From contig JAENRP010000010.1 of the NCBI GenBank assembly GCA_024741835.1, positions 62,001 to 126,000 on the forward strand: 64,000 bases of DNA. Direction: 5' to 3'. Both the position numbers and the translations under genes were made by a program. Source of the DNA: Diplocarpon mali. Taxonomy: Eukaryota; Ascomycota; Leotiomycetes; Helotiales; Drepanopezizaceae. Each line of letters starts with the position of its first letter. Positions within the stretch are counted from its first letter, which is position 1. Positions 48,583 through 58,198 of this stretch are shown piece by piece. Below the pieces are notes generated by a model. It saw nothing but the letters and a program-made list of their open reading frames with translations, was not told where the DNA came from and did no database searches.

Positions 48583-48878
48583 GGTTCTATACCGGTAATC
48601 GATATTCACGTGAATATAGTTGAGTACTTATTATTAAAAAGAATCTATTATAATGTCTGTCTATCTTTACATGACCGAGATAGTACCTTTATACATCTAA
48701 ATGTCCTCCCTCCTATAGTCCCTCCTAGCCGTTTATAGACATTCTTCCGAAGTCCTCCGGTTGAACAGCCGTCCGAAATACATATGAAACCCCTCATATC
48801 GCATATGGTACAGCTGTGTAGGATGACCCTAGGAACGAGGGCAGCTTGCCTCTTGTATAGGAATCTGCGTACCAACAA
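48583..48878 (+). repeat. LTR-like repeat, copy 2
   Basis: Direct partner of 42532-42828, about 6.05 kb downstream. This copy has T or A at most sites where copy 1 has C or G (for example TGCACAGG against TGTATAGG), so it has been hit harder by RIP. The spacing suits the two LTRs of a single Ty1/copia-size element, but no reverse transcriptase could be recognised in between. Confidence 0.7.
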
Positions 48879-49701
48879 ATCCAATAAACTACAACTTCGT
48901 CTGTATGTTGTAATACAGAATCCTGGCATTTTTGTCAGGCAGTTGTTTTCTCCGATGAGAAGGGGTATATTATAGGGGGTTGAGGTGGGAACAAAGAAAG
49001 GCAAACAGAACAGAAAAGAAGATACGAAGTGGAAATCAAAAAGAAAATCCAGGTTGAATTTCGATTTCAGTATATTGAGTCACACATAGAGAGAGAATTC
49101 ATTCTCAAAAAGACCAATCAACACACCGCAGCTTGAAGTTCCGGCGAACTTCCTACTCTGCATAGAACAACGAAGTATCATGTATTTATTAAGCCAACCT
49201 CGAGTGCCATACTTACGTTCGTTTTATGGCGTACACCTCCTCGAACAAGATGATGCATTCATGATTCCCACGGCAACATCCATTCCCAGTTCTGCTTCCC
49301 AAATTTCAAGTCTGACAAAATGCACCGAAACTCAAAAATGGATAACCCCCACCCCCACTTCATAGCCGAACACATCTTAATACGTACTAGTCGTCGTATA
49401 TTCGTTCTTAGTCCTTCAAGTGACAATAAGCTCTTATGCTCTATCGTCTTTGATAGTATTTACATTATTTCGACAGGCGACGTCTCAGCCCTTAAAGGCT
49501 GAGAACCGAGTCTAGCGGCTTGTGGAGTGCATGCGTCAATTGGCCTCGAGCCGTCGACGTCACCACCCTCTGATTAGGCGGGCAATCTGCTAAACAGCCA
49601 GAATTTGATTCCCATTTGCTGGAACAACAATTTTCCAAACACGAATCAACAGTGCCAAAAAATCGAATATTTTGCAAATTCGCAAATAAAAAATCACCAT
49701 C

Positions 49702-50145
49702 ATGTCAGCCTCCCATGACCAATCCAACCTAAAACAGGCTCGAGGAGCAGGTACCACCTTCGGCCCTGGAGATTCCAAAGACTCATCCGCTGCCACACCA
49801 GCAACGTCGGTAGGTTCTGCCACCGCAGCTGGACACGGAAACCACCCCAGAGACAACGCCGACGATAGCAATGCTACCCTTCCCGGCTCGAAGGTTGGAC
49901 CGCAGCAGGAAGATTTGGATGGCGAGCAGATGCGCGCGCCAGGAGAAGGAGAGATCATGGACGCCCAGTTCAACAAGAAGAATGCGGGATGGGGGGAAGA
50001 GGGAAGCTACACAAGTGATCTGGATCGACAGAAAGCCGAGCAGCAGGGCGCAAGAGAGGAGATCAAGGCTGCGAGGAAAGCTGGGGAGAATATTGACGGT
50101 GGTGCAGGAAAACGAGTTGCGAATGAGGATATGAGCAGTGTGTAG
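49702..50145 (+). CDS. Small hydrophilic protein of unknown function
   Basis: Single exon, 147 aa, starting at an ATG in good context (CATCATG) and ending just before the TAF3-like gene on the other strand. The protein is almost all polar: Ser, Thr, Gly and Ala in the first half with GAGTTFGPGDSKDSS, then a charged, helix-prone second half (RQKAEQQGAREEIKAARKAG). It has no signal peptide, membrane span or known domain. Similar short disordered proteins are common in Pezizomycotina. Normal codon use and clean boundaries argue for a real gene; no function can be given. Confidence 0.75.
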   Translation: MSASHDQSNLKQARGAGTTFGPGDSKDSSAATPATSVGSATAAGHGNHPRDNADDSNATLPGSKVGPQQEDLDGEQMRAPGEGEIMDAQFNKKNAGWGEEGSYTSDLDRQKAEQQGAREEIKAARKAGENIDGGAGKRVANEDMSSV

Positions 50146-50289
50146 GGTAGGTAGGAGGAAGATGAATAGTGGAAAGTGTCAAAATCAGGGGTGAGAACGA
50201 GAAAAGCATCCCAGTATTTGGTAGGGTATTTCCAGACATTACATACCAAGCTCTCCAACGCCGCGCAATGCAAATGAGACCAGACCACT

Positions 50290-50993
50290 CTAGAACTCCA
50301 TATCCTCCATTTCATCGTCCCCCAAAGAACTTAGCGCAGATGACGGCCGTCGAGAAGATGTCAGAGAGGCGTTCCCGGCCGGCTTTTGCAATCTTTCTAC
50401 CCACTCCTTGACACTGGTGATCTCGCTGCCCTCAACTTTGACGACTCGGGGTTCCGCAGGCTTGCCCAGGAGTGTACCATTATACCTCGAATCCTCATCG
50501 GTCGTAGCATGCTTCTTCTTCAAAGCTTAATTTTATTGTTAGTACATCTCTGTGAAATAGGATACACTATTTGAAGAGGCAACGAACCCGTCAAGTAATC
50601 CTCCTTTAAGCCTTCAGCACCCTCGAGCGCAACTCTCTTGATATCATGATTACGAGGTCCCCTCGCCCAGGCTATGAATGCATCAACACCTCTCGTGTCC
50701 TCTACCCCTTCCCATTCTTGGTCCTGTAGGCTCTTCTCTGGGCCCAGCGCGCCGCAGTCCTGCATCGCCATTCGCACATCTTGAATTGAGATCTCGAGCG
50801 AGAGTTCGGGCTCCTGGTGGTTCACAGCCGCGTGGTCGACGGCGGTCTGCGCAAGAACAAACATATATCGCGCGGCAAGGTCGGTCAGTGTGTCCAGAAC
50901 GGAGGGACGCGTTGAGTGGTACCCTGCTGCGCGGAGGATGTGTAGGACGCAGGGTCGCAGCAGAGAGTGGTGGAGCGCGTGGGGAGTCGACAT
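50290..50993 (-). CDS. Histone-fold protein, TFIID subunit TAF3-like
   Basis: Two exons: 50588-50993, then 50290-50525. The 62-nt intron (GTTCGT...TTAAG) carries a TACTAAC branch site and joins in frame, giving 213 aa. The N-terminus (about residues 5-80: LLRPCVLHILRAAGYH, then SVLDTLTDLAARYMF) matches the bromodomain-associated histone fold (Bromo_TP) found in TAF3 and TAF8, which pairs with TAF10. The short length and the lack of a proline-rich TAF8 domain favour fungal TAF3; no PHD finger is present. TFIID is the TBP complex that recognises core promoters. The start lies 288 bp from the start of the divergent TAF7 gene. The TAF3 versus TAF8 choice is not certain. Confidence 0.75.
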
Positions 50994-51281
50994 TGTTCTG
51001 TTTCGAGATTGCGCAGCTCAAGGTCGAGGAAGGAATAATTTGGAAGACTTCATCGTCAGAGAAAACCGGGGGCTGAGTGTCAATTTGGTTGTCAAGTTTG
51101 GGCAATTGGTTTTGCTTTGGAGTTATTCCTCGATGAAGTATTGCGTCACTGAATTTATCCGGCCGCCGTATCACTCACTTCAGCCGTGCCTAACCCACGT
51201 CCTGACGACAGCGATAGCTTCCCATTTCCGAGCAACAATCACATCAGGCCGTCGTAAGCCTGCAATTCGAGCGCCGAAAGT
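50994..51281. promoter_or_regulatory. Bidirectional promoter between TAF3-like and TAF7 genes
   Basis: A 288-bp gap separates two divergent start codons, so both 5' leaders and both promoters lie here. No clear TATA box is seen towards either gene, as is usual for housekeeping genes. The short gap suggests the two TFIID subunits are co-expressed. Confidence 0.6.
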
Positions 51282-52913
51282 ATGGAAGCTCCTAAGAAGA
51301 AGATCAAGATTTCATTCTACAAAAAAGCCAGCGCTTCTGCGCCCGAAACTTCGTCTCAAAGCTCCCAGTCGCAGGGTTACTTCACCCAATCCGGTCCGTC
51401 GCAGAGCGATCCATCACAGAGTACGCTTCCATCCGACGCGCCCTTTAAAAAGCCTACCCTCAAATTAAACACCAAGAAGTCAGTGTCTTCGGCCAGTACC
51501 CCGGAAATCAAGCCGAAGAAGAGCAAGGCTGGTCGGGCGCCCAAGCCGAGCTCGAAGCTTATCGAGAGCCGCAAGCGTCCCCGAGACGACAACACGGCCA
51601 GCGAGGAAGAAGGATCAACTATTAAAGTCCAGCCTCCGAAGAAGAAGCTCACAATAGCCATCAAGCCAAACGGTCCCAAAACTCCAATTTCTGCCACACC
51701 TGGCGCTACACCAGTCGTTCTGAAGCCAAAGTTCAAGGGAAAACCTCCGAAGAGAAACCCTGGGGAGGGGTACGATTCCGAGGCTAGCGACAAGGAAGAT
51801 GACCCTGCCATTGAAGAGGAGTTCATCTTGCGGATGGTTCCAGGCGATGATTGCGAATATATACGAAAGGCTATTCACGACAAGAAGATCGGGGCTCCAA
51901 AGCTGTCAGGCGGCGCAGATGTACAGTTGAAGTTCTACCACGAGCACGGTCGTCGCGCGGCTGTTATAGTTCAAGGACGTGTCTACGCTGCTACACTTGT
52001 AGATCTCCCATGTATCGTTGAAGGTTTGAAGAGCTGGGACAAGCGCGGTTGGTGGAAGAGCGCGGATATCTGCCAGATGCTATGGGTATTCCAACAAGTA
52101 AACTCAGAACTCGAGGCCAAGACCATCCCCCTCCCATCCATCATTGACCCAGAAACATACCAATATCCACACGGCCTCACAGCTCCCATGCACAACGTGC
52201 GCAAACGCCGCTTCCGCAAGCGCATCACTAAAGATGAGATCGAGAAGGTTGAGAATGAAGTAGAGAGGCTGATGCAAGCGGATAAAGCATCTATACGCTC
52301 CAAATACATTGTCCATGACCCGGACCGAGACAGTAGACGGGAGAGCGAGCCGTACAGTCCTGATGGCAGCGCGACGCCATTCAGGCATGGTACGCAGCAG
52401 CAGTACTCTGAAATCGAGGGTGAGGAGAGCGATGAGGAAGATGATGCAGAAGGAGAAGATGACGATGGGTACTACACCAATAACCAAGTCACCACCCAGG
52501 CCGGACCAAACTATGACAATCTTCCCGACGCCGATGATCTCGAAGCGGACCTCGAAGCAGCCATGGAAGCCAACTACGAAGAAGTCGAGGTCGAGGCGGC
52601 AACACCCCTCTCAAATATCGTCGCCACGCCTTCCGGCGCCATTCCCTCAGGCGACAGCGGCGACGACTCCCTAGAAGACAGCGGCGACGAGGGTAGTGAA
52701 ATTGACGAGGAAGAGCGCGCGCGCCTGAATGCCATGCAGGGTATCCGTGAAGACATCGCCGACATGGAGAAGGAGCTGCTAGTGGCGAACGCGAAGCTGG
52801 CGGCAACGACCAATATCATTTTGCAGAAGAGGATCGAGGATCAGATGAGGAAATTGAGGATGGAGGTTCAGTTGAAGAAAAGCTCTATCGGAGAGGGGGA
52901 GGAGACTGAATGA
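51282..52913 (+). CDS. taf7: TFIID subunit TAF7 (TAFII55 domain)
   Basis: Single exon, 543 aa. After a Lys/Ser/Pro-rich disordered N-terminus (about 1-175), residues of about 177-330 match the TAFII55 domain: EEFILRMVP, RRAAVIVQGRVYAATLVDLPCI, then WWKSADICQMLWV and the hallmark HGLTAPMHNVRKRRFRKR. TAF7 binds TAF1 inside TFIID and restrains its activity. The C-terminus has long acidic stretches and ends in a coiled-coil-like segment (about 490-540). Fungal TAF7 proteins of this size are common. The divergent TAF3-like neighbour makes a two-gene TFIID unit. Confidence 0.92.
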   Translation: MEAPKKKIKISFYKKASASAPETSSQSSQSQGYFTQSGPSQSDPSQSTLPSDAPFKKPTLKLNTKKSVSSASTPEIKPKKSKAGRAPKPSSKLIESRKRPRDDNTASEEEGSTIKVQPPKKKLTIAIKPNGPKTPISATPGATPVVLKPKFKGKPPKRNPGEGYDSEASDKEDDPAIEEEFILRMVPGDDCEYIRKAIHDKKIGAPKLSGGADVQLKFYHEHGRRAAVIVQGRVYAATLVDLPCIVEGLKSWDKRGWWKSADICQMLWVFQQVNSELEAKTIPLPSIIDPETYQYPHGLTAPMHNVRKRRFRKRITKDEIEKVENEVERLMQADKASIRSKYIVHDPDRDSRRESEPYSPDGSATPFRHGTQQQYSEIEGEESDEEDDAEGEDDDGYYTNNQVTTQAGPNYDNLPDADDLEADLEAAMEANYEEVEVEAATPLSNIVATPSGAIPSGDSGDDSLEDSGDEGSEIDEEERARLNAMQGIREDIADMEKELLVANAKLAATTNIILQKRIEDQMRKLRMEVQLKKSSIGEGEETE

Positions 52914-53816
52914 ATACATGGATCGACTCCATGAGCGCGTAGAATCGCAGGGAAGGTGTATGATAGGCTCTAACAATATGCTTTTACACTCTTGAGCTGG
53001 ATACGATGATCTCGACGTTATATTGCTGGCTGGCAGGGCGTTTCATATCGATTTGATCCAGGTGGACAATTTAATAGTCCACTTTCGAATTAGCGAGCGA
53101 GTAATTGAGAAGGAAAGCTTCCGTGTTCGAAGCTTTTGCGTTGCCATAGCGTAGAAACGAGGTATTTTCGAGAATTTCAATGAAACCACATTTCAAAATA
53201 GAAATAAACAAGAGCAAAACTTGAAGATTAAAAATTGTAGCCCAGTGTTCAGCAATATTCGTCTCAAACTTTTGAACGTTCATTCATATGATGTTAGCGT
53301 CTTGGTCTAAGTGAAGATTCAATTTGTTTCTCGTTTGTCACTCGTCTTCGATGCATGATATATGATTAGTGAGTCATAAAGGGGGACAGTGGTAATTATC
53401 AAAACAGCAGATACGTAATTATCACTTATTAAATTTTGCGTATTACCCATTACCTACCGCCCCGTACAGTGATTACCGTTCCTATGTGCCTTGTATTATT
53501 CTGCGCACGGGTTGAATTAATAATATGATCTAGTACGGGAATGCTGAGGTTTTTTGAATTTATGGTACTTGGTATTCTGGTTTCTTTCTCTTAAAGTGTA
53601 TGCGGCTTTTATGTGTGTAAGACTAGTCTTCTTTGTTTTCTTTTTTGTATTGGTGAGGCGTGTGGGTTTAGAGTAGAGACAGAAGAGGAGGAAGCGGACG
53701 CTGGAGGGAAGGACAGGGTGACGGAATGAAAAGGGTGAATTAGAATCAAGAGGAATAGAACCTGATGTGGACTCATAGGTCTTTGTGTTGCTGTTTGAGA
53801 AAGAATATATGATTTG

Positions 53817-53849
<33 letters not shown>

Positions 53850-54190
53850 TATGTACATGTATACGCAAAGCTGTAGAGATAGATGAGAGATACGTGGATT
53901 CGTACACAACCACACACACACATATACCTCCTGCAGTATTTAGGGTTCGCCTGCTGCTAGCTATAATTTCATAGTACAAAGAATCTTTCTCAGTCTTAAG
54001 GCTCCTTGAATCTGTAGCAAGTAGAACAAAATGTGGGAATTAGAGGGAGGAAAGCTTGGTCGTCTGCCAGAGCATATAACACCAGAGCATTGCCTCGTCC
54101 CCATCTGCCATATCCCATTCACCTTTCCTCCATCAATCTCCTATAGCCCCAACCCTCACCATCACCCGCTCTCAAACACCAATCTCACAT
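52914..54190. other. Intergenic region with TA microsatellite
   Basis: No gene is supported. A perfect (TA)n tract lies at about 53818-53844, followed by ATGTACATATGTACATG and a CA-rich stretch. The small open frames across this tract are artefacts of the repeat. The region is moderately AT-rich and shared by the convergent TAF7 and mL54 genes. Confidence 0.6.
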
Positions 54191-55094
54191 TCACATCCCC
54201 TTCAGATAATTACTCTCCTTGATGCTTTCCCTCCTTTCCCTCCGCATCGCACCCCTCAGCTCCTGTCTCTTGCTATCTGCATGTAAAGCGCCGCGCAAGG
54301 TGGAATCATCATTGGACGGTAGGTCGATCGATTGCTGCGTGAGCGGGACCTGGATTTCTGGCGCGTCAATCCCTGAGGCGCGGCGCATAGCTTCGAGCTT
54401 GCGGGCGCGCTTTGCAGCTTTGCGACGGAGCTTGGCCGATTTGGCTAGGATTTCTTGTTAGTGGGGTGATTCGGAGAGAGAAGGAAGAGAGAGAAGGAAG
54501 AGGTTGGATATGAGAGTAGGTAAGAAGTTTAGGGACGAGGATTAGCAGAGCTCAACTGCTCACTCTCCAGCCCAGATGCAGTCCAACACCTCTATTCCCT
54601 TTCCCGTGAAACCAACAAGCCTAGACAATTGAACCCCCCGNCAAAAGGCACGGCACCACACAACACAACAAAAGCAGAAGCAATAACTCACAAAACTCGT
54701 CCCCCGCCCCGTCCGCGCCCTCACCCTCCCCGACCCGTTTATCAAGCACCGTCCATAGCCAGCTCGGATAGTCCTCCTCAGGCAGCGCAACAGGGTCGTC
54801 TCGTCCTTTCATGTAGTTCAAGCCCTTCAGAAGTGTGCCGGCTGGGACGCTGCTCACTGGCGGTACGAACTTAGATTTCGGTTTTTCGGGGTTTGAGTTG
54901 TTTGGAGCGGAAGGAGAAGGCGTGAGAGGCGTGCTGAAATTCTGGGCAGCGCTAGTTGATGTCGCTGCTGCTGGAGGTGTTGCGATGGAGAGACGGGGGG
55001 ATGATGTGAAGGCGCGCAGAGTCTCAAATATTGGGAGAGTTAGAGAAATTCGGATGGAGGCAGATGGCCGGTGTAAGCAGCGCGTGCAAATCAT
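54191..55094 (-). CDS. Mitochondrial large-subunit ribosomal protein mL54
   Basis: Two exons: 54692-55094, then 54191-54444. The 247-nt intron (GTGAGT...CCTAG) joins in frame and gives 218 aa. The N-terminus (ICTRCLHRPSASIRIS) is rich in Arg and Ser and looks like a mitochondrial import signal, followed by a low-complexity linker. The core PAGTLLKGLNYMKGRDDPVALPEEDYPSWLW is the mL54 (yeast Mrpl37) signature. After the junction come SAKLRRKAAKRARKLEA and IQVPLTQQSIDLPSN, the basic rRNA-contacting tail. The intron is long for this window and holds an undetermined base (N) at 54642; it does not touch coding sequence. Confidence 0.88.
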
Positions 55095-55654
55095 CGTTGG
55101 GGGATAGGTTGTGTAGGCCAGGTGTAAGGTAGAGGTGATGGGCCTTTTTGTTGGAGTGAGTTGAGGCCCGAGATATTCTTTGACGTCTAGACGCGAGATG
55201 TACAGGCGCCGAGGTTTTTCCTGGGTGTCAATACTAAAATCAGATTCGTGGAGATAGTTGGTTTGATGAATGGAGATTTGCTAGTAAAATGCTGAGTAGT
55301 GTTGAATTTACGCTTAAGGCTCAGAATGTTAAGATTATAATTACATTTTACTGTCCAAAAATTGGATGGTTCATGTGCTATATGTCATTATCCATGCCAA
55401 CATCCAGAAGTCTAGCGGGACCACAACCTGTAGACGGATCTCAGGTGTTAATTGATATCACATCAACATACATAGCTTGGTAGTACGGACTGGTATCTAA
55501 AACTCTGGAGAACGAAAATCTGCTGATCTTCAATTCCTTCCTTTTTGGCCAGCATTTGGACACTTCTATGCTCCCAATTCCCACAGCCCGACATAATGCG
55601 ATGGCCATCCATACACCTCCGGCACATCCAAACTCCAGGGATCCACGCTCCAGC
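55095..55654. other. Intergenic spacer, no gene seen
   Basis: This spacer of about 560 bp holds the promoter of the mL54 gene at its left end and the 3' region of the complex I subunit gene at its right end. No open frame with coding character, RNA gene or repeat was seen. Confidence 0.5.
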
Positions 55655-56116
55655 CTACTCGCTCTTTGGCACGTAGTTCTGCTGTTGGAATAGGTAGCCC
55701 TTGACCTTGGCCTCCTTAAGTAGCTCGAAGTATCGTTCTATAGGAAAGATCAGTATTATTTGCAAAAGTGACTCCAGCATTCATTTTTCCCTTCGGTCGA
55801 GTCTTAATTCACATTGGACCACAGATGAGCTCCCCAAATTCGCGTTGGAGGGTCTTCACTCCCAACATCAATCCGCATAAAGCTTACCTCTCAGTGCACC
55901 ACACTTCTCCAGGTGATTGACCCCCTCCCTATAATAGCACTTCCCCATCTCTTCCCTGACCAGTCTCGCCATCATGCTCTTGACCCATTGCTCCCTGATG
56001 ATAGCATCCTGTGCTTGCTTCAGCCGTTTCGTGTCATCGTAATCAACGCCATCGAAGGTCGGAGGGACAGTGGGTTTTTTGGCGAGGAATGCCGCAGATT
56101 CGGGAGTTGGTGCCAT
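55655..56116 (-). CDS. NADH:ubiquinone oxidoreductase (complex I) subunit, NDUFB10/PDSW type
   Basis: Two exons: 55888-56116, then 55655-55737. The donor GGTAAGC and acceptor CTATAG join in phase, giving 103 aa, the usual size of the fungal 12-kDa subunit. The opening PESAAFLAKKPTVPPTFDGVDYDD and the middle REQWVKSMMARLV, then CYYREGVNHLEKCG, are family blocks. The cysteines in KCYY and EKCG fit the twin-cysteine pattern of this intermembrane-space subunit. The second exon (RYFELLKEAKVKGYLFQQQ) completes the family C-terminus. It is an accessory subunit of the membrane arm of complex I. Without the small second exon the gene would look truncated. Confidence 0.92.
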
Positions 56117-56529
56117 TGTTAGTTAACTTTGGTTGGAGATCTATTCAGTGAGGCGCGGTGGTGGTGATGAGTATGGCTAAGCGCAAAAAGAGTCTTCAAA
56201 ATTGACTATCAGAGCTCACTGATCCAGATATCCAGCCAGCTACTAGTTGCGGCCTTAATATGTAAGGCTACTCCCATGGATCCCCGTCATTTTGCACCCG
56301 AGCCCTTCCTACGCTAGTACAGCTTAGTGCGGCGCTACGATACGCGAGGAAAAAAAAATGTCAGATAAGAGCTCTCCCACCGCCTGCAAAAAATTTCTTT
56401 TCTTCAAATTTTTCCCAACTCCGCCCACATTACACACGACACCAATTCTTGAGATAATACTCGGCTATTTCACTTTACTTGCTCTCAAGTTCTATCTACA
56501 CTCAATACACAACGTTCAAAACGTTCACA
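56117..56529. promoter_or_regulatory. Divergent promoter region of complex I subunit and Gar2/Nsr1-like genes
   Basis: About 410 bp separate the two divergent ATGs, so both promoters lie here. The right part contains ACTCCGCCCAC and pyrimidine-rich tracts ahead of the nucleolar-protein gene. No clear TATA box was seen for either gene. Confidence 0.45.
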
Positions 56530-58198
56530 ATGGCAAAGACCAAGGCACCCAAGACTTCTAGCAAGTCCAAGTCTGAGGTCAAATCTTCAGTTGTCAAAAA
56601 CGCGTCTGTCACTAAACCCTCCCAGACTCCCAATGCCAAATCTAAGCAGATCGCCAAGGAGACTGCCAGCAAGCTCAGCAGCAAGAAGACCAAAACGCCT
56701 AAGCCTGTCGTCAAGGCCGCCACCCCCTCCGACAGTGAATCCTCTGACTCCTCAGACTCTGAGTCAGAATCTGAGTCTGAAGCTGAAGTCAAGAAGCCTG
56801 TTTCTAACGGCAAGGCGAACGGCAAGACCAATGGTGCTGCCAAGACAGAAGTAGATTCATCTGACTCTGCTTCCTCCGAGGGCGATGACTCTGAGGCCGA
56901 TGACTCTGAGGCCGATTCTGACTCTCCCAAGCCAGCTGCCGCTTCCGATAGCGACGACAGTGATGACTCTGCTTCCGAAAGCGAAGAAGAGACCCCGCCC
57001 GCCGCTATGGTAAAGGAAGTTGCCAAGAAAGCTGTCGCCACAGGAAAGGCTGCCGTGAACGGTGCTGCTAAGGTCGTCGCCAAGGCTACTGTAAGTCTTC
57101 TCATAAAGTCTCCTTTCGTTGCTAATATTTGCTAGGAGTCGTCTGGTTCCGAAGGCGATTCTGATGATTCTGAAGACTCCGACCCCAGTTCGGACGATAA
57201 TGATGAGGATGCTGCGAAGGCCGAGGGATCTGAATCCGGGTCTGACTCCAGTGATTCCGAGAGCGAGGAGGAGCCTGCTCCCAGCAAGAAGCGCAAGGCT
57301 GACGACGAGCCGGCCGCCGCAGCCAAGAAGACAAAGACCGATGCTGTGGAGGGTAATGGATCCAAGAATCTGTTCGTAGGAAACTTGAGCTGGAACGTTG
57401 ATGATGAGTGGCTCATACGCGAATTCGAGGAGTTCGGAGAGATATCTGGCGCTCGCGTCATCAGCGACAGAGAGACTGGTCGCTCCAAGGGATTTGGTTA
57501 CGTCGAGTTCACTAGCTCTGCATCCGCTGCTGCTGCCCTCAAGTCCAAGAAGGGTGCTTTGATTGATGGCCGTGAGGCTAACGTCGACTTCTCTACCCCT
57601 CGCTCTGACGCCCCGCCAAAGGATCGCGCTCAAGGTCGTGCTGCTGCCTACGGTGACTCTACGAACCCTCCTTCCGACACTCTGTTCTTGGGCAATTTGT
57701 CCTTCGATGCCGATGAGAATACCGTCGGCGAGGCTTTTGGTGAGCACGGAACTGTCATCAACGTCAGACTTCCTACGGACATGTGCGTACTTTCTCCTAA
57801 ACCAATCTTGCAGCTCTAACATCGTCACAGGGAGACTGGCAATCCCAAAGGATTCGGATATGTTACGTTCGGGTCTATTGATGATGCTAAGACTGCTTTC
57901 GAGGCCATGACCGGCGCTGATATCGCCGGTCGTCCCGTCCGGCTTGATTACGCTACACCCAAGCCAGACCGCTCTGAGGGAGGAGGACGTGGACGTGGAG
58001 GCCGCGGTGGCTTTGGCGATCGTGGACGAGGAGGACGCGGAGGTGGGCGCGGACGTGGCGGTGATCGTGGCGGACGTGGAGGTAAATTTTTCTCACCTAT
58101 TCCCATTAAACGTTCGCTGACCCATATCAGGTGGCCGTGGAGGATCTACCAACAGAGGTGGCTTCGGCGACTTCAAGGGCAAGAAGCAGACTTTCTAG
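56530..58198 (+). CDS. Nucleolar RNA-binding protein, Gar2/Nsr1 (nucleolin-like)
   Basis: Exons: 56530-57090, 57136-57782, 57831-58081 and 58131-58198. All are in frame and give 508 aa. The layout is that of nucleolin, Nsr1 and Gar2: a Lys/Ser/Glu-rich N-terminus with acidic serine runs (DSESSDSSDSESESESEAE and similar, CK2-type sites), two RRM domains, and a Gly/Arg (RGG) tail. RRM1 spans about 265-340 with RNP2 LFVGNLSW and RNP1 KGFGYVEF. RRM2 spans about 369-445 with LFLGNLSF and KGFGYVTF. The RGG tail starts near residue 458 and ends FKGKKQTF. Such proteins act in pre-rRNA processing and 40S subunit assembly. The ATG at 56530 gives the typical MAKTK start. Confidence 0.93.

Larger units (their letters stand above)
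33341..49600. other. AT-rich island with RIP-degraded repeats
   Basis: Base composition changes within a few hundred bases at about 33,340 and returns gradually at about 49.0-49.7 kb. Inside, TA-rich sequence and stop codons fill all frames. The island contains a 0.7-kb dispersed repeat, three LTR-like repeat copies and a Tc1/mariner transposase relic. Comparison of repeat copies shows mainly C-to-T and G-to-A differences, as expected of RIP. One intact gene, a pectate lyase, sits inside; no other coding sequence could be supported. Confidence 0.8.

Noticed and set aside
53818..53850. Open frames across the TA microsatellite
   Set aside because: Their Ile/Tyr runs come from the repeat itself; no coding signal.
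56502..57104. Minus-strand open frame of 200 codons opposite the acidic-serine region
   Set aside because: Produced by the repetitive TCT/GAC/GAG codons of the nucleolar protein; the sense strand has the RRM and RGG domains.
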